From positions 310,001 through 374,000 of the forward strand of contig CBDHES010000029.1 of the NCBI GenBank assembly GCA_965262175.1: 64,000 nucleotides of DNA, written 5' to 3'. Shown piece by piece: positions 1 to 9,253 of this stretch (its first letter is position 1; each line of letters opens with the position of its first letter). Below the pieces are notes generated by a model. The model was not told where the DNA came from. It saw only the letters and a program-made list of their open reading frames with translations, and did not search any database. The translations under genes and the position numbers were made by a program. The stretch is from CADEDH01 sp965262175. Lineage in GTDB: Bacteria; Actinomycetota; Acidimicrobiia; Acidimicrobiales; SZUA-35.

Positions 1-1509
1 GTAGCCGTCGGTGATCTCGACCGAGTCGCCGAGCATGGCGGTCTGGGTCTCGGCCCACAACTCACCGAACCGCTCCACCGAGAGCTCGCCGTCGTCGCGG
101 CGGACGGTGTGGCAGGCATCCTCGAAACGGTTCATCGCCACCTGCCGGAACACGGTGGCGATCGAGTCGTCGATCGTCGAGGCCAGCAGGGCGAACCGCT
201 CGCCGGGGTCGTCGAGCATCGACAGCAGCCGCTTGTTGGTCACCGTCTCGCCGAACACCGAGGCGGTCTCGGCCAGCGTCAGGGGCGTCATCTGGTGGAA
301 GATGCCCTGCTCCCGGGCCAGATAGGCGTGGATCCCGTGGCCCAGCTCGTGGGCCAGGGTCAGCACGTCGCGGGGGCGGGAGGTCCAGTTGAGCAGCACG
401 TAGGGGTGGTGGGACGGGACCGTATAGGCGCAGAACGCGCCGGGCCGCTTCCCGGGCCGGACCGGGGCGTCGATCCACCCCTCGCCGATGAACCGGTCGA
501 CGATCGAGGCCAGCTCGGGGGAGAACGATGCGTAGGCGTCCCGCACCACCGACGTCGCCTCCGACCAGCCGATCTCCTGCTCACCGGCCGCCACCGACGC
601 CATGCGGTCATAGTCGGCGAGGCGGTCGATTCCCATCGCCTCGGCCTTGAGCCGGTACCACCGTTGCGGGATGTCGTAGCGGGCGACGACGGCGTCGATC
701 AGGGCCTGAACCGAGGCGTCGGTGGCCTCGTTCGACAGGTTCCGGCTCGAGATCCAGGTGTCGTAGCTCCGGAGCCGGTCGTCGACCGATTTGTCGAGGA
801 GCAACGTGTTGTACACGAAGGCCCGGGTCCTGAGGCCGGGCGCGAGACCCTCGGTGACGGCGTCGGCCGCCATCCGTCGGGTGGCCCGCTCGGGGTGCTG
901 GAGGAGCGAGAGCCCCTGCTCCAGGCTGGCGGTCTCGGTCCCACCGTCACCGTCGGCCAGTTCGACCTCGATGGCCGACGTCAGCTCGGAGAACAGCCGC
1001 ACCCAGGCCGAGCCCCGCGTCACCGACGTCTCGATCAAAAGCGTCTCCTCCACCTCCGACAGCAGGTGGGGCCGGTTGAGCCGGGTGACGTGGAGGTGGT
1101 GCCGGCAGAAGTCGAGCCGGGGGTCGGCCAGGACCCGCTCCACGTGAGCGTCGTCGGCGGCGGCGAACTCCAGCTCGACGAACACCAGCAACGAGCCGAC
1201 CTCGGTCGACGCCTCCTGGAGCTGTTGCATCTCGGCTCCCCGCTCCGGGTCGAGGGTGTCCTCGGAGAACCGCAGCATCCCGTAGTGGCCGGCCCGGCTC
1301 ATCAGCTCGTTGATGTCTGCCATGGCCATCATCAGCTCGGCCAGCTCACCGGCTTCGAGGGCGCCGACCCGGCCCCGGAACCCCTGGAGGGTCTCGGCTC
1401 GCGCCTTGGCTCGCTCGATGAGCTCGGCGGCCGACTCGGCCCCGTCGAGAAGCGGGTCGAGGTCCCAGGTGACGTCGCTGGCGGTGAGGTCGGTCTCGGT
1501 CGTCGTCAT
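1..1509 (-). CDS. pepF: M3-family oligoendopeptidase F (partial, 3' end outside window)
   Basis: This is a zinc metallopeptidase of the M3 (thimet/PepF) family that cleaves oligopeptides in the cytoplasm. The frame is open from the ATG at 1509 to the window edge, about 503 residues, so the C-terminus is missing. The zinc-binding HExxH motif is visible as LAHELGHGIHAYLA, encoded around 325-365, followed by the helix that normally supplies the third ligand (a glutamate in AETASVFGE, encoded near 255-285). The N-terminal half is helical and matches the PepF N-terminal domain. The next gene is divergent. Confidence in the family is high; the substrate range is not visible from sequence. Confidence 0.88.
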   Translation of the reverse strand, partial: MTTTETDLTASDVTWDLDPLLDGAESAAELIERAKARAETLQGFRGRVGALEAGELAELMMAMADINELMSRAGHYGMLRFSEDTLDPERGAEMQQLQEASTEVGSLLVFVELEFAAADDAHVERVLADPRLDFCRHHLHVTRLNRPHLLSEVEETLLIETSVTRGSAWVRLFSELTSAIEVELADGDGGTETASLEQGLSLLQHPERATRRMAADAVTEGLAPGLRTRAFVYNTLLLDKSVDDRLRSYDTWISSRNLSNEATDASVQALIDAVVARYDIPQRWYRLKAEAMGIDRLADYDRMASVAAGEQEIGWSEATSVVRDAYASFSPELASIVDRFIGEGWIDAPVRPGKRPGAFCAYTVPSHHPYVLLNWTSRPRDVLTLAHELGHGIHAYLAREQGIFHQMTPLTLAETASVFGETVTNKRLLSMLDDPGERFALLASTIDDSIATVFRQVAMNRFEDACHTVRRDDGELSVERFGELWAETQTAMLGDSVEITDGY

Positions 1510-1697
1510 GGCTCCAGTGTGCCCGATCCGGCTCCCATCGCCGGGGTCCAGGTCGGCGGCCATGGTGGGGGCTTCGTCGATCGGTACACCTACCCACCGA
1601 CCCGGATCCCGGCGGCCCAGAGGCCGGTGAGCGCCTACTCCCAACTGGGGAAATGCGCTCTACGGGGCCGAATCAGGGCTCCTTACGTTCGCTGCTC

Positions 1698-4013
1698 ATG
1701 GCAGCATCAGCAAGATCATCCAACGACCTCTTCCGGAAACTCGTGGCGTCGCTCCTGGCGGTCCTCACCGCCAGCGTCGGGCTGGCGGCGGTCACCACCG
1801 GCCGACCGGCCGGCGCCCTTCCACCCCCCGACGGCGACGACATTCCGGCCGACTCCGGCCAGTGGGGGCCGCTCGAGAACTGGCCTCTGATCGCCGTCCA
1901 CGCCGCCCTCGACGTGAACGGGCGGGTCGTCACCTACGGGACCGACGGCAACGGCATCCAGACCGGCCAGTTCATCTATGACATCTGGACGCCTGGCACC
2001 TCGGCCGCCGCCGGCCACGCCACGCTCCCCAACACCACCCCGACCGACCTGTTCTGCAACCTCCAGCTCAACGTGGCGGAGACCGGCGAGCTGGTGATGT
2101 TCGGGGGCGACAACTGGACGGGGGTCTCGACCAACAACCTGGGCAACCCCGACATCACCAAGATCGACCCGGCGACCGGTCAGCTCTCTTCGCTGCCCGG
2201 TATGAGCCGGGCCCGGTGGTACGCCACCGGCACCGTCCTCCCCGACGGCTCGATCTACGTCCAGGGCGGCGCCGGCGGTGAAGACCACCCCGAGCTGTGG
2301 ACGACCAGCGGCGGGGCCCAGCTGTTGGAACACCTCGACACCTCGTGGATCGACTGGTACTACCCCCACCACTTCGTGCTCCCCGACGGGCGGCTGTTCG
2401 GCATCGACGCCCTCGGTCAGATGTACTACCTCGACGCCAATCTGACGGCGATCACGCCGGCCGGCCAGCTCGGCCAGGATCGATGGGGCTACGGAGCGAC
2501 CGCGGTCATGTTCGAGCCGGGCCGGATCCTCCACTTCGGCGGCGAGTACAACACGGCCGTGATCATCGACGCCAACGGTCCGGCCCCGGTCGTGACCGCC
2601 GTCCCGGCCCCCCACCGGACCCGTGACTGGGTCGACGGCACCCTCCTCCCGGACGGGCGGATCCTGGCCACCGGCGGCGCCTCCAACTACCAGTACGGTG
2701 CGGCCTACAACGCTCCCCTCGCCGCCTACCAGCAGGTCGACGCAGCCGAGATCTGGGACCCGGCGACCGGCACCTGGGAGGTCCAGAGCAGCGGGATCGA
2801 CGCCCGCCTCTACCACTCGACCTCGCTGCTCCTGCCCGACGGTCGGGTCCTCGTGGCCGGTGGCGGTGCCCCGGGCCCGGTGGCCAACACCACGGCCGAG
2901 ATCTTCGCCCCCGACTACCTGTACGCCGCCGCCGGCGGAGCGACCGTCCGCCCGGCCATCACCGGGATCTCCTCCACCGACCTCTTCCCCGGTAGCGCCG
3001 TGAACCTGGCGGTCGACACCCCGGTCGACATCGGGCGGGTCACCCTGGTCAAGACCGGCTCGGTCACCCACTCGACCAACATGGATCAGCGGATCAACGA
3101 CCTGGCCTTCACCGTCGACGGTGACACCATCCGGGCCACCCTCCCGGCGACCGGGGCCGACGTCACCCCCGGCACCTACCTCCTGACCGTCCTGACCACC
3201 GCCGGTGTCCCGTCGGAGTCGGTGCTGGTCGACATCGGGGTCGGGGTCACCCCGGCCGACGTGGTCGAGGCCCAGATCGTCCGCCTCTACCGGGCCTACT
3301 TCAACCGTCAGCCCGATCAGGGTGGCCTCGACTACTGGACCGGCCAGGCCCGAAACGGGATCACGCTCGAGCAGATCTCCGACGTGTTCGCCGGCTCGGC
3401 CGAGTTCGTCGCCACCTACGGCAACGTCGACGACGGCCAGTTCGTCGACCTCGTCTACCAGAACGTCCTCGGTCGGGCCCCCGACGCCGGGGGCCGGGCC
3501 TACTGGATCGGCCAACTGGCGGCCGGCGTCACCCGAGGTCAGCTGATGGTCGCCTTCTCGGAGTCGGCCGAGTTCATCGCCATCACCGGGACCGGCAACG
3601 CTCCGGCGGCCGCCCCCCAGCCGATCGCCCCGCCGCCGGCTCCGCCCGCCCCGATCCCGGTCGACGGCTCGGCCTACGTGCCCGAGGTCTACCGGCTGTA
3701 CCTCGCCTACTTCCGTCGGGAGCCCGACCAGGGCGGCCTCGACTACTGGACCGGCGAGCGGGCCCAGGGCGTGTCGCTGATCGTCGTATCCGACGCCTTC
3801 GCCGGCTCGGCCGAGTTCGTCGACACCTACGGAGCGACCACCGACGCCCAGTTCGTCGACCTCGTCTACCAGAACGTCCTCGGTCGGGCCCCCGACGCCG
3901 ACGGCCGGGCCTACTGGATCGGCCAGCTGGCGGCCGGCGTCACCCGAGGCGAGATCATGATCGGGTTCTCCGAGTCGGCCGAGTTCATCGCCACCGTCGG
4001 CCCCATCGGCTGA
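1698..4013 (+). CDS. Secreted galactose-oxidase/glyoxal-oxidase-like copper radical oxidase with two DUF4214 domains
   Basis: The protein has an N-terminal hydrophobic signal segment (about residues 12-35), a Kelch-type beta-propeller (about 55-415), a DUF1929-like Ig domain (about 420-515) and two C-terminal DUF4214 repeats (about 525-640 and 660-771). Every residue expected for a mononuclear copper radical oxidase is visible: Cys120 (DLFCNLQ) and Tyr175 (RWYATG) for the Tyr-Cys cofactor, Tyr372-His373 (RLYHSTS), and His458 (GSVTHSTNMDQR) in the Ig domain. By family it should oxidise a primary alcohol or aldehyde to give H2O2. The substrate is unknown. An upstream in-frame ATG at 1653 would add 15 residues; 1698 was chosen because it gives a more normal signal peptide. 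It converges on pheT across a strong hairpin. Confidence 0.78.
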   Translation: MAASARSSNDLFRKLVASLLAVLTASVGLAAVTTGRPAGALPPPDGDDIPADSGQWGPLENWPLIAVHAALDVNGRVVTYGTDGNGIQTGQFIYDIWTPGTSAAAGHATLPNTTPTDLFCNLQLNVAETGELVMFGGDNWTGVSTNNLGNPDITKIDPATGQLSSLPGMSRARWYATGTVLPDGSIYVQGGAGGEDHPELWTTSGGAQLLEHLDTSWIDWYYPHHFVLPDGRLFGIDALGQMYYLDANLTAITPAGQLGQDRWGYGATAVMFEPGRILHFGGEYNTAVIIDANGPAPVVTAVPAPHRTRDWVDGTLLPDGRILATGGASNYQYGAAYNAPLAAYQQVDAAEIWDPATGTWEVQSSGIDARLYHSTSLLLPDGRVLVAGGGAPGPVANTTAEIFAPDYLYAAAGGATVRPAITGISSTDLFPGSAVNLAVDTPVDIGRVTLVKTGSVTHSTNMDQRINDLAFTVDGDTIRATLPATGADVTPGTYLLTVLTTAGVPSESVLVDIGVGVTPADVVEAQIVRLYRAYFNRQPDQGGLDYWTGQARNGITLEQISDVFAGSAEFVATYGNVDDGQFVDLVYQNVLGRAPDAGGRAYWIGQLAAGVTRGQLMVAFSESAEFIAITGTGNAPAAAPQPIAPPPAPPAPIPVDGSAYVPEVYRLYLAYFRREPDQGGLDYWTGERAQGVSLIVVSDAFAGSAEFVDTYGATTDAQFVDLVYQNVLGRAPDADGRAYWIGQLAAGVTRGEIMIGFSESAEFIATVGPIG

Positions 4014-4045
4014 GGCCACCCCTTCGCACGCTGCCTGTAGCGAGT

Positions 4046-4081
4046 GCCGAGACCCCCGGACACCCGGTCCGGGGGCTCGGC
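4046..4081. terminator. Strong hairpin between convergent genes
   Basis: The arm GCCGAG-a-CCCCCGGAC pairs with GTCCGGGGGCTCGGC, giving 15 bp with one bulged A and a 5-nt loop. It lies between the ends of the oxidase gene and pheT, so it can serve either strand. There is no T-tract, as is common in high-GC actinobacteria. Confidence 0.6.
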
Positions 4082-4112
4082 GCGCCCCGACCGTCCTGAT
4101 CGATGGGGACGG

Positions 4113-6482
4113 TCAGCGCAGCTCGGCGCCGTGGGCCTTGACGACGGCGTCGATGCACGACTGCCGGACCTCGGCCACCTCGGCGTCGGTCAGGGTCCGA
4201 TCCTGAGCCTGGAACCGGAGGCCGTAGGCCAACGACCGGACCCCGTCGCCCAGGCGGTCCCCCCGGTACACGTCGAAGAGCCGGAGCGACCACAGCAGGG
4301 AGCCACCGGCCTTGGTCAGGGTCCGTGCGACGTCGGTGGCGGCGACGTCATCGGCGACGACGAAGGCCAGGTCGACGTCGCTCGACGGGAAGCGGGACAC
4401 CGGGCTGAGCCGGGCGACCGACCCCAGGGCGTCGAGGATGGGGGCCACGTCGAGCTGGAGCCACGCCACCCGTCCGGCGATGTCATGGCGGTCGAGGACC
4501 AGCGGATCGACCTCGCCGACCTCGCCGATCGTCCGACCCCGGAACCGGACCTCGGCCGACCGGGTCGGATGAAGCCCGGGACGGGCGGCGTTGACGACGG
4601 TCAGGCCCCGGAGGCCGAGCTCGGCCGCCAGGCGGTGGACAAGGCGGGTGGCGGCGATCGCCGCCCCGTCATCGGGCCCGAACCCGGCCTCGGCCGCCGC
4701 CACCTGCTCCGGCTCGTCCGGCAGATCGCCATCGGCGGGCCGATAGACCCGGCCGAGCTCATAGGGACGGATCGCCACGGCCCGGTGGGCCTGGTTGAAG
4801 GCGATGACGTTGAGCAGGCCGGGAAGCAGGGAGGTCCGGAGGATCGACTCCTCGGCCACCAGCGGGTTGACCAGCGAGATGCCCTCGGCGTCGCCGAGGC
4901 CGGCCCGAGCGATGTCGCCGGGGGCGAGGAACGGGTTGGGCATCGTCTCGGCGAAGCCGGCCCCTTCGAGGGCTCGGCGGATCCGCCGGCGACCCCGTTG
5001 GGCCGGGGTCAGCTCGCCGGCCTGGGTCGGGGTCGGAACCCGACGGCCCGACTTGTCGTAGCCATGGTGGCGGGCGATCTCCTCGACGACGTCGATCTCG
5101 GCGGTGCTGTCGGGCCGCCACGACGGGATCCGCACCGACAGTTGCCCGTCCCCGGCGACCGTGGCCTCGAAGCCGATCGGGTCGAGCAGGGCGACGATGT
5201 CGTCGGCCGACAGGTCGAGGTTCAGCAGCCGGTTGACCCTCGCCACTCGAACCGCCACCGGCTCGGGGACGGTGCGGCCGCCGTCCACGACGACGGCCCC
5301 GGCGGCGATCTCGGCGCCACAGATCTCGGCCGCCAGCTGACAGAACCGATCGAGGGCCCGCTCGACCCCCTCGGGGTCGACGCCCCGCTCATACCGGGTG
5401 CTGGCCTCGGAACGGAGGCCGAGGCGACGCGACGTCTTGGCGATCGTCATCCGATCCCAGATCGCGGCCTCCAGGAGTACCGAGGTCGTGCCGTCGCCGA
5501 TCTCGGTCGAAGCGCCGCCCATCACCCCGGCCAAGCCGATCGGCTCGTCGGCGGCGTTGACGATCACCCCGTCGTCGGGGGTCAGCTCCCGGGTCGTGTC
5601 GTCGAGGGTGACCAGCTTCTCGCCGGTCCGGGCCATGCGGACGCCGAGGGCACCGTCGGGCACGAGGCCGAGGTCATAGGTGTGGTTGGGCTGGCCCAAC
5701 TCGAGCATGACGTAGTTGGAGATGTCGACGATGGCGTTGATCGACCGCACGCCACAGGCCGTGAGGCGGTCGGTCATCCAGGCCGGGGCGGTCCCCACCG
5801 TGACGTTGTCGAGCACCCGGATCCCGAACCGGGCGCAGAACGCCTCGTCGTCGATGCGGACCGACGCCCGATCGGTGGTCGGCGGATCGGACTCGGTGAG
5901 CCCGGGCTCCCCGAAGGTGAACGGCACGCCGAGGCGGGCCGCGAGGTCCCTGGTCACCCCGGCCACCGACAGGGCGTCTGGCCGGTTCCCCTCGATATCG
6001 AGATCGAACAGCACGTCGGTCTCGGCCCCGAGGGCGGCGGCCAACGGCTCCCCCACCGTGGGCGTCCCGTCGAGGATGAGGATCCCGTCGGCGTCGGTGC
6101 CGAGCTCGAGCTCGACCGACGAGCACAGCATCCCGTTCGACCACTCGCCCCGCAGCTTGCGGCGGGCGATCTCCAGCCCGTCGGGCATCGTGGTCCCGAT
6201 CGTGGCCAGCGGGACCCGATCACCGACCGACATGTTGAACGCCCCGCAGCAGATCTGGAGCGGCTCACCGTCACCCGGATCGACCATGACGAGCTGGATC
6301 CGGTCGGCCTCGGGGTGGGGGGTGAGCTCGAGGATCTCGGCGACGACGATCCCCTCCCAGGTGTGGCCGACCGTCTCGACCGACTCGACGACCATACCGA
6401 GATCGGTCATGGTCGCCGCCAGCTCATCGGGGTCGCCCTCGATCGGAGCGAACTCCCGCATCCATGACAGCAGTACCTTCAT
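4113..6482 (-). CDS. pheT: Phenylalanine--tRNA ligase beta subunit
   Basis: The beta subunit of the heterotetrameric phenylalanyl-tRNA synthetase is 789 aa, the normal size. Domains in order: an EMAP/tRNA-binding fold at about 40-150 (GMVVESVETVGHTWEGIVVA), the B3/B4 editing region at about 205-385, B5, the catalytic-like core, and a C-terminal ferredoxin-fold anticodon-binding domain (about 695-789, ending KAHGAELR). The ATG at 6482 has a clear GGAGG Shine-Dalgarno 7 nt upstream. It lies 13 nt downstream of pheS and is clearly co-transcribed with it. The 3' end faces the bidirectional hairpin at 4046-4081. Confidence 0.97.
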   Translation of the reverse strand: MKVLLSWMREFAPIEGDPDELAATMTDLGMVVESVETVGHTWEGIVVAEILELTPHPEADRIQLVMVDPGDGEPLQICCGAFNMSVGDRVPLATIGTTMPDGLEIARRKLRGEWSNGMLCSSVELELGTDADGILILDGTPTVGEPLAAALGAETDVLFDLDIEGNRPDALSVAGVTRDLAARLGVPFTFGEPGLTESDPPTTDRASVRIDDEAFCARFGIRVLDNVTVGTAPAWMTDRLTACGVRSINAIVDISNYVMLELGQPNHTYDLGLVPDGALGVRMARTGEKLVTLDDTTRELTPDDGVIVNAADEPIGLAGVMGGASTEIGDGTTSVLLEAAIWDRMTIAKTSRRLGLRSEASTRYERGVDPEGVERALDRFCQLAAEICGAEIAAGAVVVDGGRTVPEPVAVRVARVNRLLNLDLSADDIVALLDPIGFEATVAGDGQLSVRIPSWRPDSTAEIDVVEEIARHHGYDKSGRRVPTPTQAGELTPAQRGRRRIRRALEGAGFAETMPNPFLAPGDIARAGLGDAEGISLVNPLVAEESILRTSLLPGLLNVIAFNQAHRAVAIRPYELGRVYRPADGDLPDEPEQVAAAEAGFGPDDGAAIAATRLVHRLAAELGLRGLTVVNAARPGLHPTRSAEVRFRGRTIGEVGEVDPLVLDRHDIAGRVAWLQLDVAPILDALGSVARLSPVSRFPSSDVDLAFVVADDVAATDVARTLTKAGGSLLWSLRLFDVYRGDRLGDGVRSLAYGLRFQAQDRTLTDAEVAEVRQSCIDAVVKAHGAELR

Positions 6483-6495
6483 CTTTCGACCTCCC

Positions 6496-7494
6496 TCAGA
6501 ACTGGTTCAGGACCCGGACGTCGTTGGAGAACATGTCCCGCAGGTCGTCGATGCCGTACTTGAGCGACGCCAAGCGGTCGATGCCGAAGCCGAAGGCGAA
6601 CCCCGACCACTCCTCGGGATCGACGCCGCCGGCTCGCAGGACGTTGGGGTGGACCATGCCGCAGCCCCCCAGCTCGAGCCAGGACCCGTCGGGGCGCTGG
6701 ACGTCGAACTCGGCCGACGGCTCGGTGAAGGGGAAGTAGTTGGGCCGCAACCGGGAGGTGAAGCCGGGCCCGAAGTAGGCCTCGGTGAACGCCTCGATCG
6801 TGCCAGCCAGGTCGGCCAACGAGATGTCGCGGTCGATGACCAGGCCCTCGATCTGGTGGAAGACCGGCATGTGGGTGGCGTCGGCCGTGTCGCGGCGGAA
6901 GACCCGGCCCGGTGCGACGATGTAGATCGGCGGCTCCTGGTCCAGCATCGTCCGGATCTGGACCGGCGAGGTGTGGGTTCGCAGCAGCGTGGTCCCCGGC
7001 TCGCCGTGGTCGACGTAGATCGTGTCGAACCCGTCCCGGGCCGGATGGCCGGGCGGGATGTTGAGGGCATCGAAGTTGTGCCAGTCGGTCTCGACCTCGG
7101 GCCCTTCGGCGACCCGGAACCCCATCCCGACGAACACGTCCTCCAGCACCTCCCAGGTGCGGGTGACGACGTGCCCGTGGCCGACGACGACGTCGTCGGC
7201 CACCTCGGTGAGGTCGAGGCGCTCGCCTTCGAGCTGGGCGGCCCGCTCGACGGCGGCCAGCTCGTCGCGGCGGGCCTCGATCGCCTCGGTCACCCGGTTT
7301 CGGGTCGCGTTGAGGGCCTGGCCGGCGTCCTTCCGCTGGTCGGGGGGCAGCTCGGCGATGTCCTTCTTGGCCTTGGTGAGGGCGGCGTTGCGGCCGAGGG
7401 CCGCGGTCTCCAGGGCCTGGAGGTCGGTCAGGGTGGCGACATCGGCCAGCCCCGCCAGGGCGTCGGCTTCCAGGGTTGGCAGGTCGTCGATCAT
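6496..7494 (-). CDS. pheS: Phenylalanine--tRNA ligase alpha subunit
   Basis: This catalytic alpha subunit (332 aa) has an N-terminal coiled-coil tRNA-contacting region (about 1-90) and the class II synthetase core. Motif 2 is seen around residues FHQIEGLVID, and motif 3 near the end as GFAFGFGIDRLASLKYGI. The start is an ATG with GGGAGG about 10 nt upstream. It heads the pheST pair. The 106 nt to the next upstream gene hold the ribosome binding site and no obvious gene. A separate promoter may lie there, but I could not identify one convincingly. Confidence 0.97.
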   Translation of the reverse strand: MIDDLPTLEADALAGLADVATLTDLQALETAALGRNAALTKAKKDIAELPPDQRKDAGQALNATRNRVTEAIEARRDELAAVERAAQLEGERLDLTEVADDVVVGHGHVVTRTWEVLEDVFVGMGFRVAEGPEVETDWHNFDALNIPPGHPARDGFDTIYVDHGEPGTTLLRTHTSPVQIRTMLDQEPPIYIVAPGRVFRRDTADATHMPVFHQIEGLVIDRDISLADLAGTIEAFTEAYFGPGFTSRLRPNYFPFTEPSAEFDVQRPDGSWLELGGCGMVHPNVLRAGGVDPEEWSGFAFGFGIDRLASLKYGIDDLRDMFSNDVRVLNQF

Positions 7495-7600
7495 CGAGAG
7501 CTAACCTCCCGTCTCGGGGGCATCGTGTCCACCGAGATTCGCCCGGCGGCGCCGGGAGTGGTCGGCGGGGCCCGCTCGGCGCGAACGGACCGGAGCCAAG

Positions 7601-8491
7601 CTAGCGGTCTCCGCCGGCTTCGCCCGCCGGACCGGCGCCCCGGTCGTCGCCGACCTGGTGGCGAGCCGCCGCCACCCGGCGCTGCCGAAGGGCCTCGAAG
7701 CAGAACAGCGATCCGGCGACCGCCAGGTTGAGCGACTCGGTCGGTCCGGCAAAGGGGACGGTGGCGACGACGTCGGCCCGATCCACCACGTCGTCGGGGA
7801 GGCCCCGGGTCTCGTTGCCGAGGAGGATGACGGCATCGGTCAGGTCGACCTCGTCGTAGGGCCGGGCGTCGGGGGTCGCCACTGTGGCGACGAGGGGCCG
7901 ACCGGTGGCGGCCAGGGCGTCGAGGGCCCGTTCCACGTCGGGCTCGATCGCCACCGGGAGGCGGAGGCCGGACCCGGCCGAGGACCGCACCACCTTGGGG
8001 TTCGTCGGATCGACCGACGGCCCGGCGAGGACCAGGCCGGCCGCACCGGCGGCCTCAGCGCTGCGGATCAGGGTGCCGACGTTGCCCGGGTCGCTGGCCT
8101 CGACGACGCAGGCGACCGGCCCGGACGACGGCAGGGCGTCGACGGTCGCCGGAGGGCGGGAGACGATCGCCGCCACCGGCCGGGGGGTGACGGCGTCGAG
8201 CACCGTGGCCAGCACCCCGGGGGCGGTGGGGACGGCCGTCACCCCGAGCGCCGCGGCGGCCGCGTCGAGGTCCGGCCACCAGGGGTTGTCGGTGGCATGG
8301 CGGTCGACGAGGAGCTCCTCGATGGTCAACGCGCCGGCCGCAGCCACCGCCAGCGCCTCGGCGATCAGGCCGGGCCCCTCCACGACGAAGGCCCGCTCGG
8401 CGGAGCGGGCCTTTCGTTGGGTGATGAGCCGGCGGAGCCGCTTGACGCGACGGTTGCCAGCGTTGATCCCGTCGGCCGGGAGGCCGTTCAC
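7601..8491 (-). CDS. TrmH/SpoU-family 2'-O-ribose RNA methyltransferase
   Basis: This is a SPOUT-class methyltransferase of about 296 aa. The N-terminal substrate-binding domain begins near KRLRRLITQRKARSAERAF, and the C-terminal SpoU domain carries the three family motifs: EASDPGNVGTLIRSAEAAGA (motif 1), ILLGNETRGLPDD (motif 2) and ESLNLAVAGSLFCFEALRQR (motif 3). It probably methylates a ribose in 23S rRNA, given its place directly after rplT in the infC-rpmI-rplT cluster. This arrangement is common in actinobacteria. The chosen GTG at 8491 lies 17 nt beyond rplT. The exact target nucleotide cannot be read from sequence. Confidence 0.87.
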   Translation of the reverse strand: MNGLPADGINAGNRRVKRLRRLITQRKARSAERAFVVEGPGLIAEALAVAAAGALTIEELLVDRHATDNPWWPDLDAAAAALGVTAVPTAPGVLATVLDAVTPRPVAAIVSRPPATVDALPSSGPVACVVEASDPGNVGTLIRSAEAAGAAGLVLAGPSVDPTNPKVVRSSAGSGLRLPVAIEPDVERALDALAATGRPLVATVATPDARPYDEVDLTDAVILLGNETRGLPDDVVDRADVVATVPFAGPTESLNLAVAGSLFCFEALRQRRVAAARHQVGDDRGAGPAGEAGGDR

Positions 8492-8508
8492 CGGCGCCGA
8501 GCGCCGGC

Positions 8509-8871
8509 TCAGGCGGCGTCGGCCGACGAGCTGGCCACCGCGACCAGAGCGGCGAACGCCTCGGGGTCGTGGACCGCCAGGTCGGCCAGGACCTTCCGGT
8601 CGACGGCCACATCGGCCGCCTTGAGGCCGCTGATGAACCGGCTGTAGGACATGCCGTGCTCCCGGCAGGCGGCGTTGATCCGCTGGATCCACAGCCGACG
8701 GAACTCGCCCTTGCGGGCCCGCCGATCGCGGAACGCGTAGTTGCCGGAGTGCATGACCTGCTCGTTGGCGGCCCGGAACGTCCGGCTCTTGTTGCCGTAG
8801 TAGCCCTTGGCTCGCTCGAGGGTCGTCCGGCGACGCTTCTTGGAGTGGACGGCTCGCTTCACTCGTGCCAT
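8509..8871 (-). CDS. rplT: 50S ribosomal protein L20
   Basis: L20 is 120 aa with the basic N-terminal extension (MARVKRAVHSKKRRRT) and the globular rRNA-binding part containing FRRLWIQRINAACREHGMSYSRFI. It is an early assembly protein of the large subunit. It sits in the canonical infC-rpmI-rplT order with 45 nt to rpmI. In some bacteria L20 represses this operon through its leader; nothing here proves that for this organism. Confidence 0.98.
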   Translation of the reverse strand: MARVKRAVHSKKRRRTTLERAKGYYGNKSRTFRAANEQVMHSGNYAFRDRRARKGEFRRLWIQRINAACREHGMSYSRFISGLKAADVAVDRKVLADLAVHDPEAFAALVAVASSSADAA

Positions 8872-8916
8872 GTCGAAGTCTCCTTGGGGGTTCTCGGAGG
8901 GTGATCTCGGGGACGG

Positions 8917-9111
8917 TCAGCTGGAGAGCATGTGCTTGACGCGGGGGCTGTCGCTGTCGGCGACGTCAAAGGTGCCCGAGAGGCGCCGCTTGCGCCGGCT
9001 CGACTTCTTCTCGAGGAAGTGGTTGAGGTTCTTGCTCCGCCTCCGCACCTTGCCCGAGCCGGTCACCTTGAACCGCTTCTTCGCGCCCTTGTGGGACTTC
9101 ATCTTCGACAT
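8917..9111 (-). CDS. rpmI: 50S ribosomal protein L35
   Basis: L35 is 64 aa and highly basic, beginning MSKMKSHKGAKKRFKVTGSG, which is diagnostic of the family. It is the middle gene of infC-rpmI-rplT. A stable hairpin separates it from infC, so the ribosomal protein genes may be expressed at a different level from IF3. Confidence 0.97.
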   Translation of the reverse strand: MSKMKSHKGAKKRFKVTGSGKVRRRSKNLNHFLEKKSSRRKRRLSGTFDVADSDSPRVKHMLSS

Positions 9112-9206
9112 GGGTTGCTCTCCTGGTGTGGTCGCGGCGGCTCGTGGGGGGGGCGGCCCGGCGGCGAGGTATCCGTCACCGTGACCGTGGGGGAAGGAGT
9201 GAGGCT

Positions 9207-9233
9207 CCGGGAGCCCGTCGATCGGGCTCCCGG
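9207..9233 (-). terminator. Hairpin between infC and rpmI (attenuator, terminator or processing site)
   Basis: A perfect 10-bp stem, CCGGGAGCCC paired with GGGCTCCCGG around a 7-nt loop, lies 20 nt past the infC stop and about 95 nt before rpmI. There is no T-run. It may be a partial terminator or an mRNA processing/stability element within the operon. Confidence 0.5.
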
Positions 9234-9253
9234 CGACGACCTCTCGATGCGTG

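Noticed and set aside
1716..4019. A long open frame on the minus strand, 767 codons, antisense to the copper oxidase
   Set aside because: Its composition (Val/Gly/Asp/Arg-rich, no domain) is typical of the shadow of a high-GC gene; the plus strand carries recognisable catalytic motifs.
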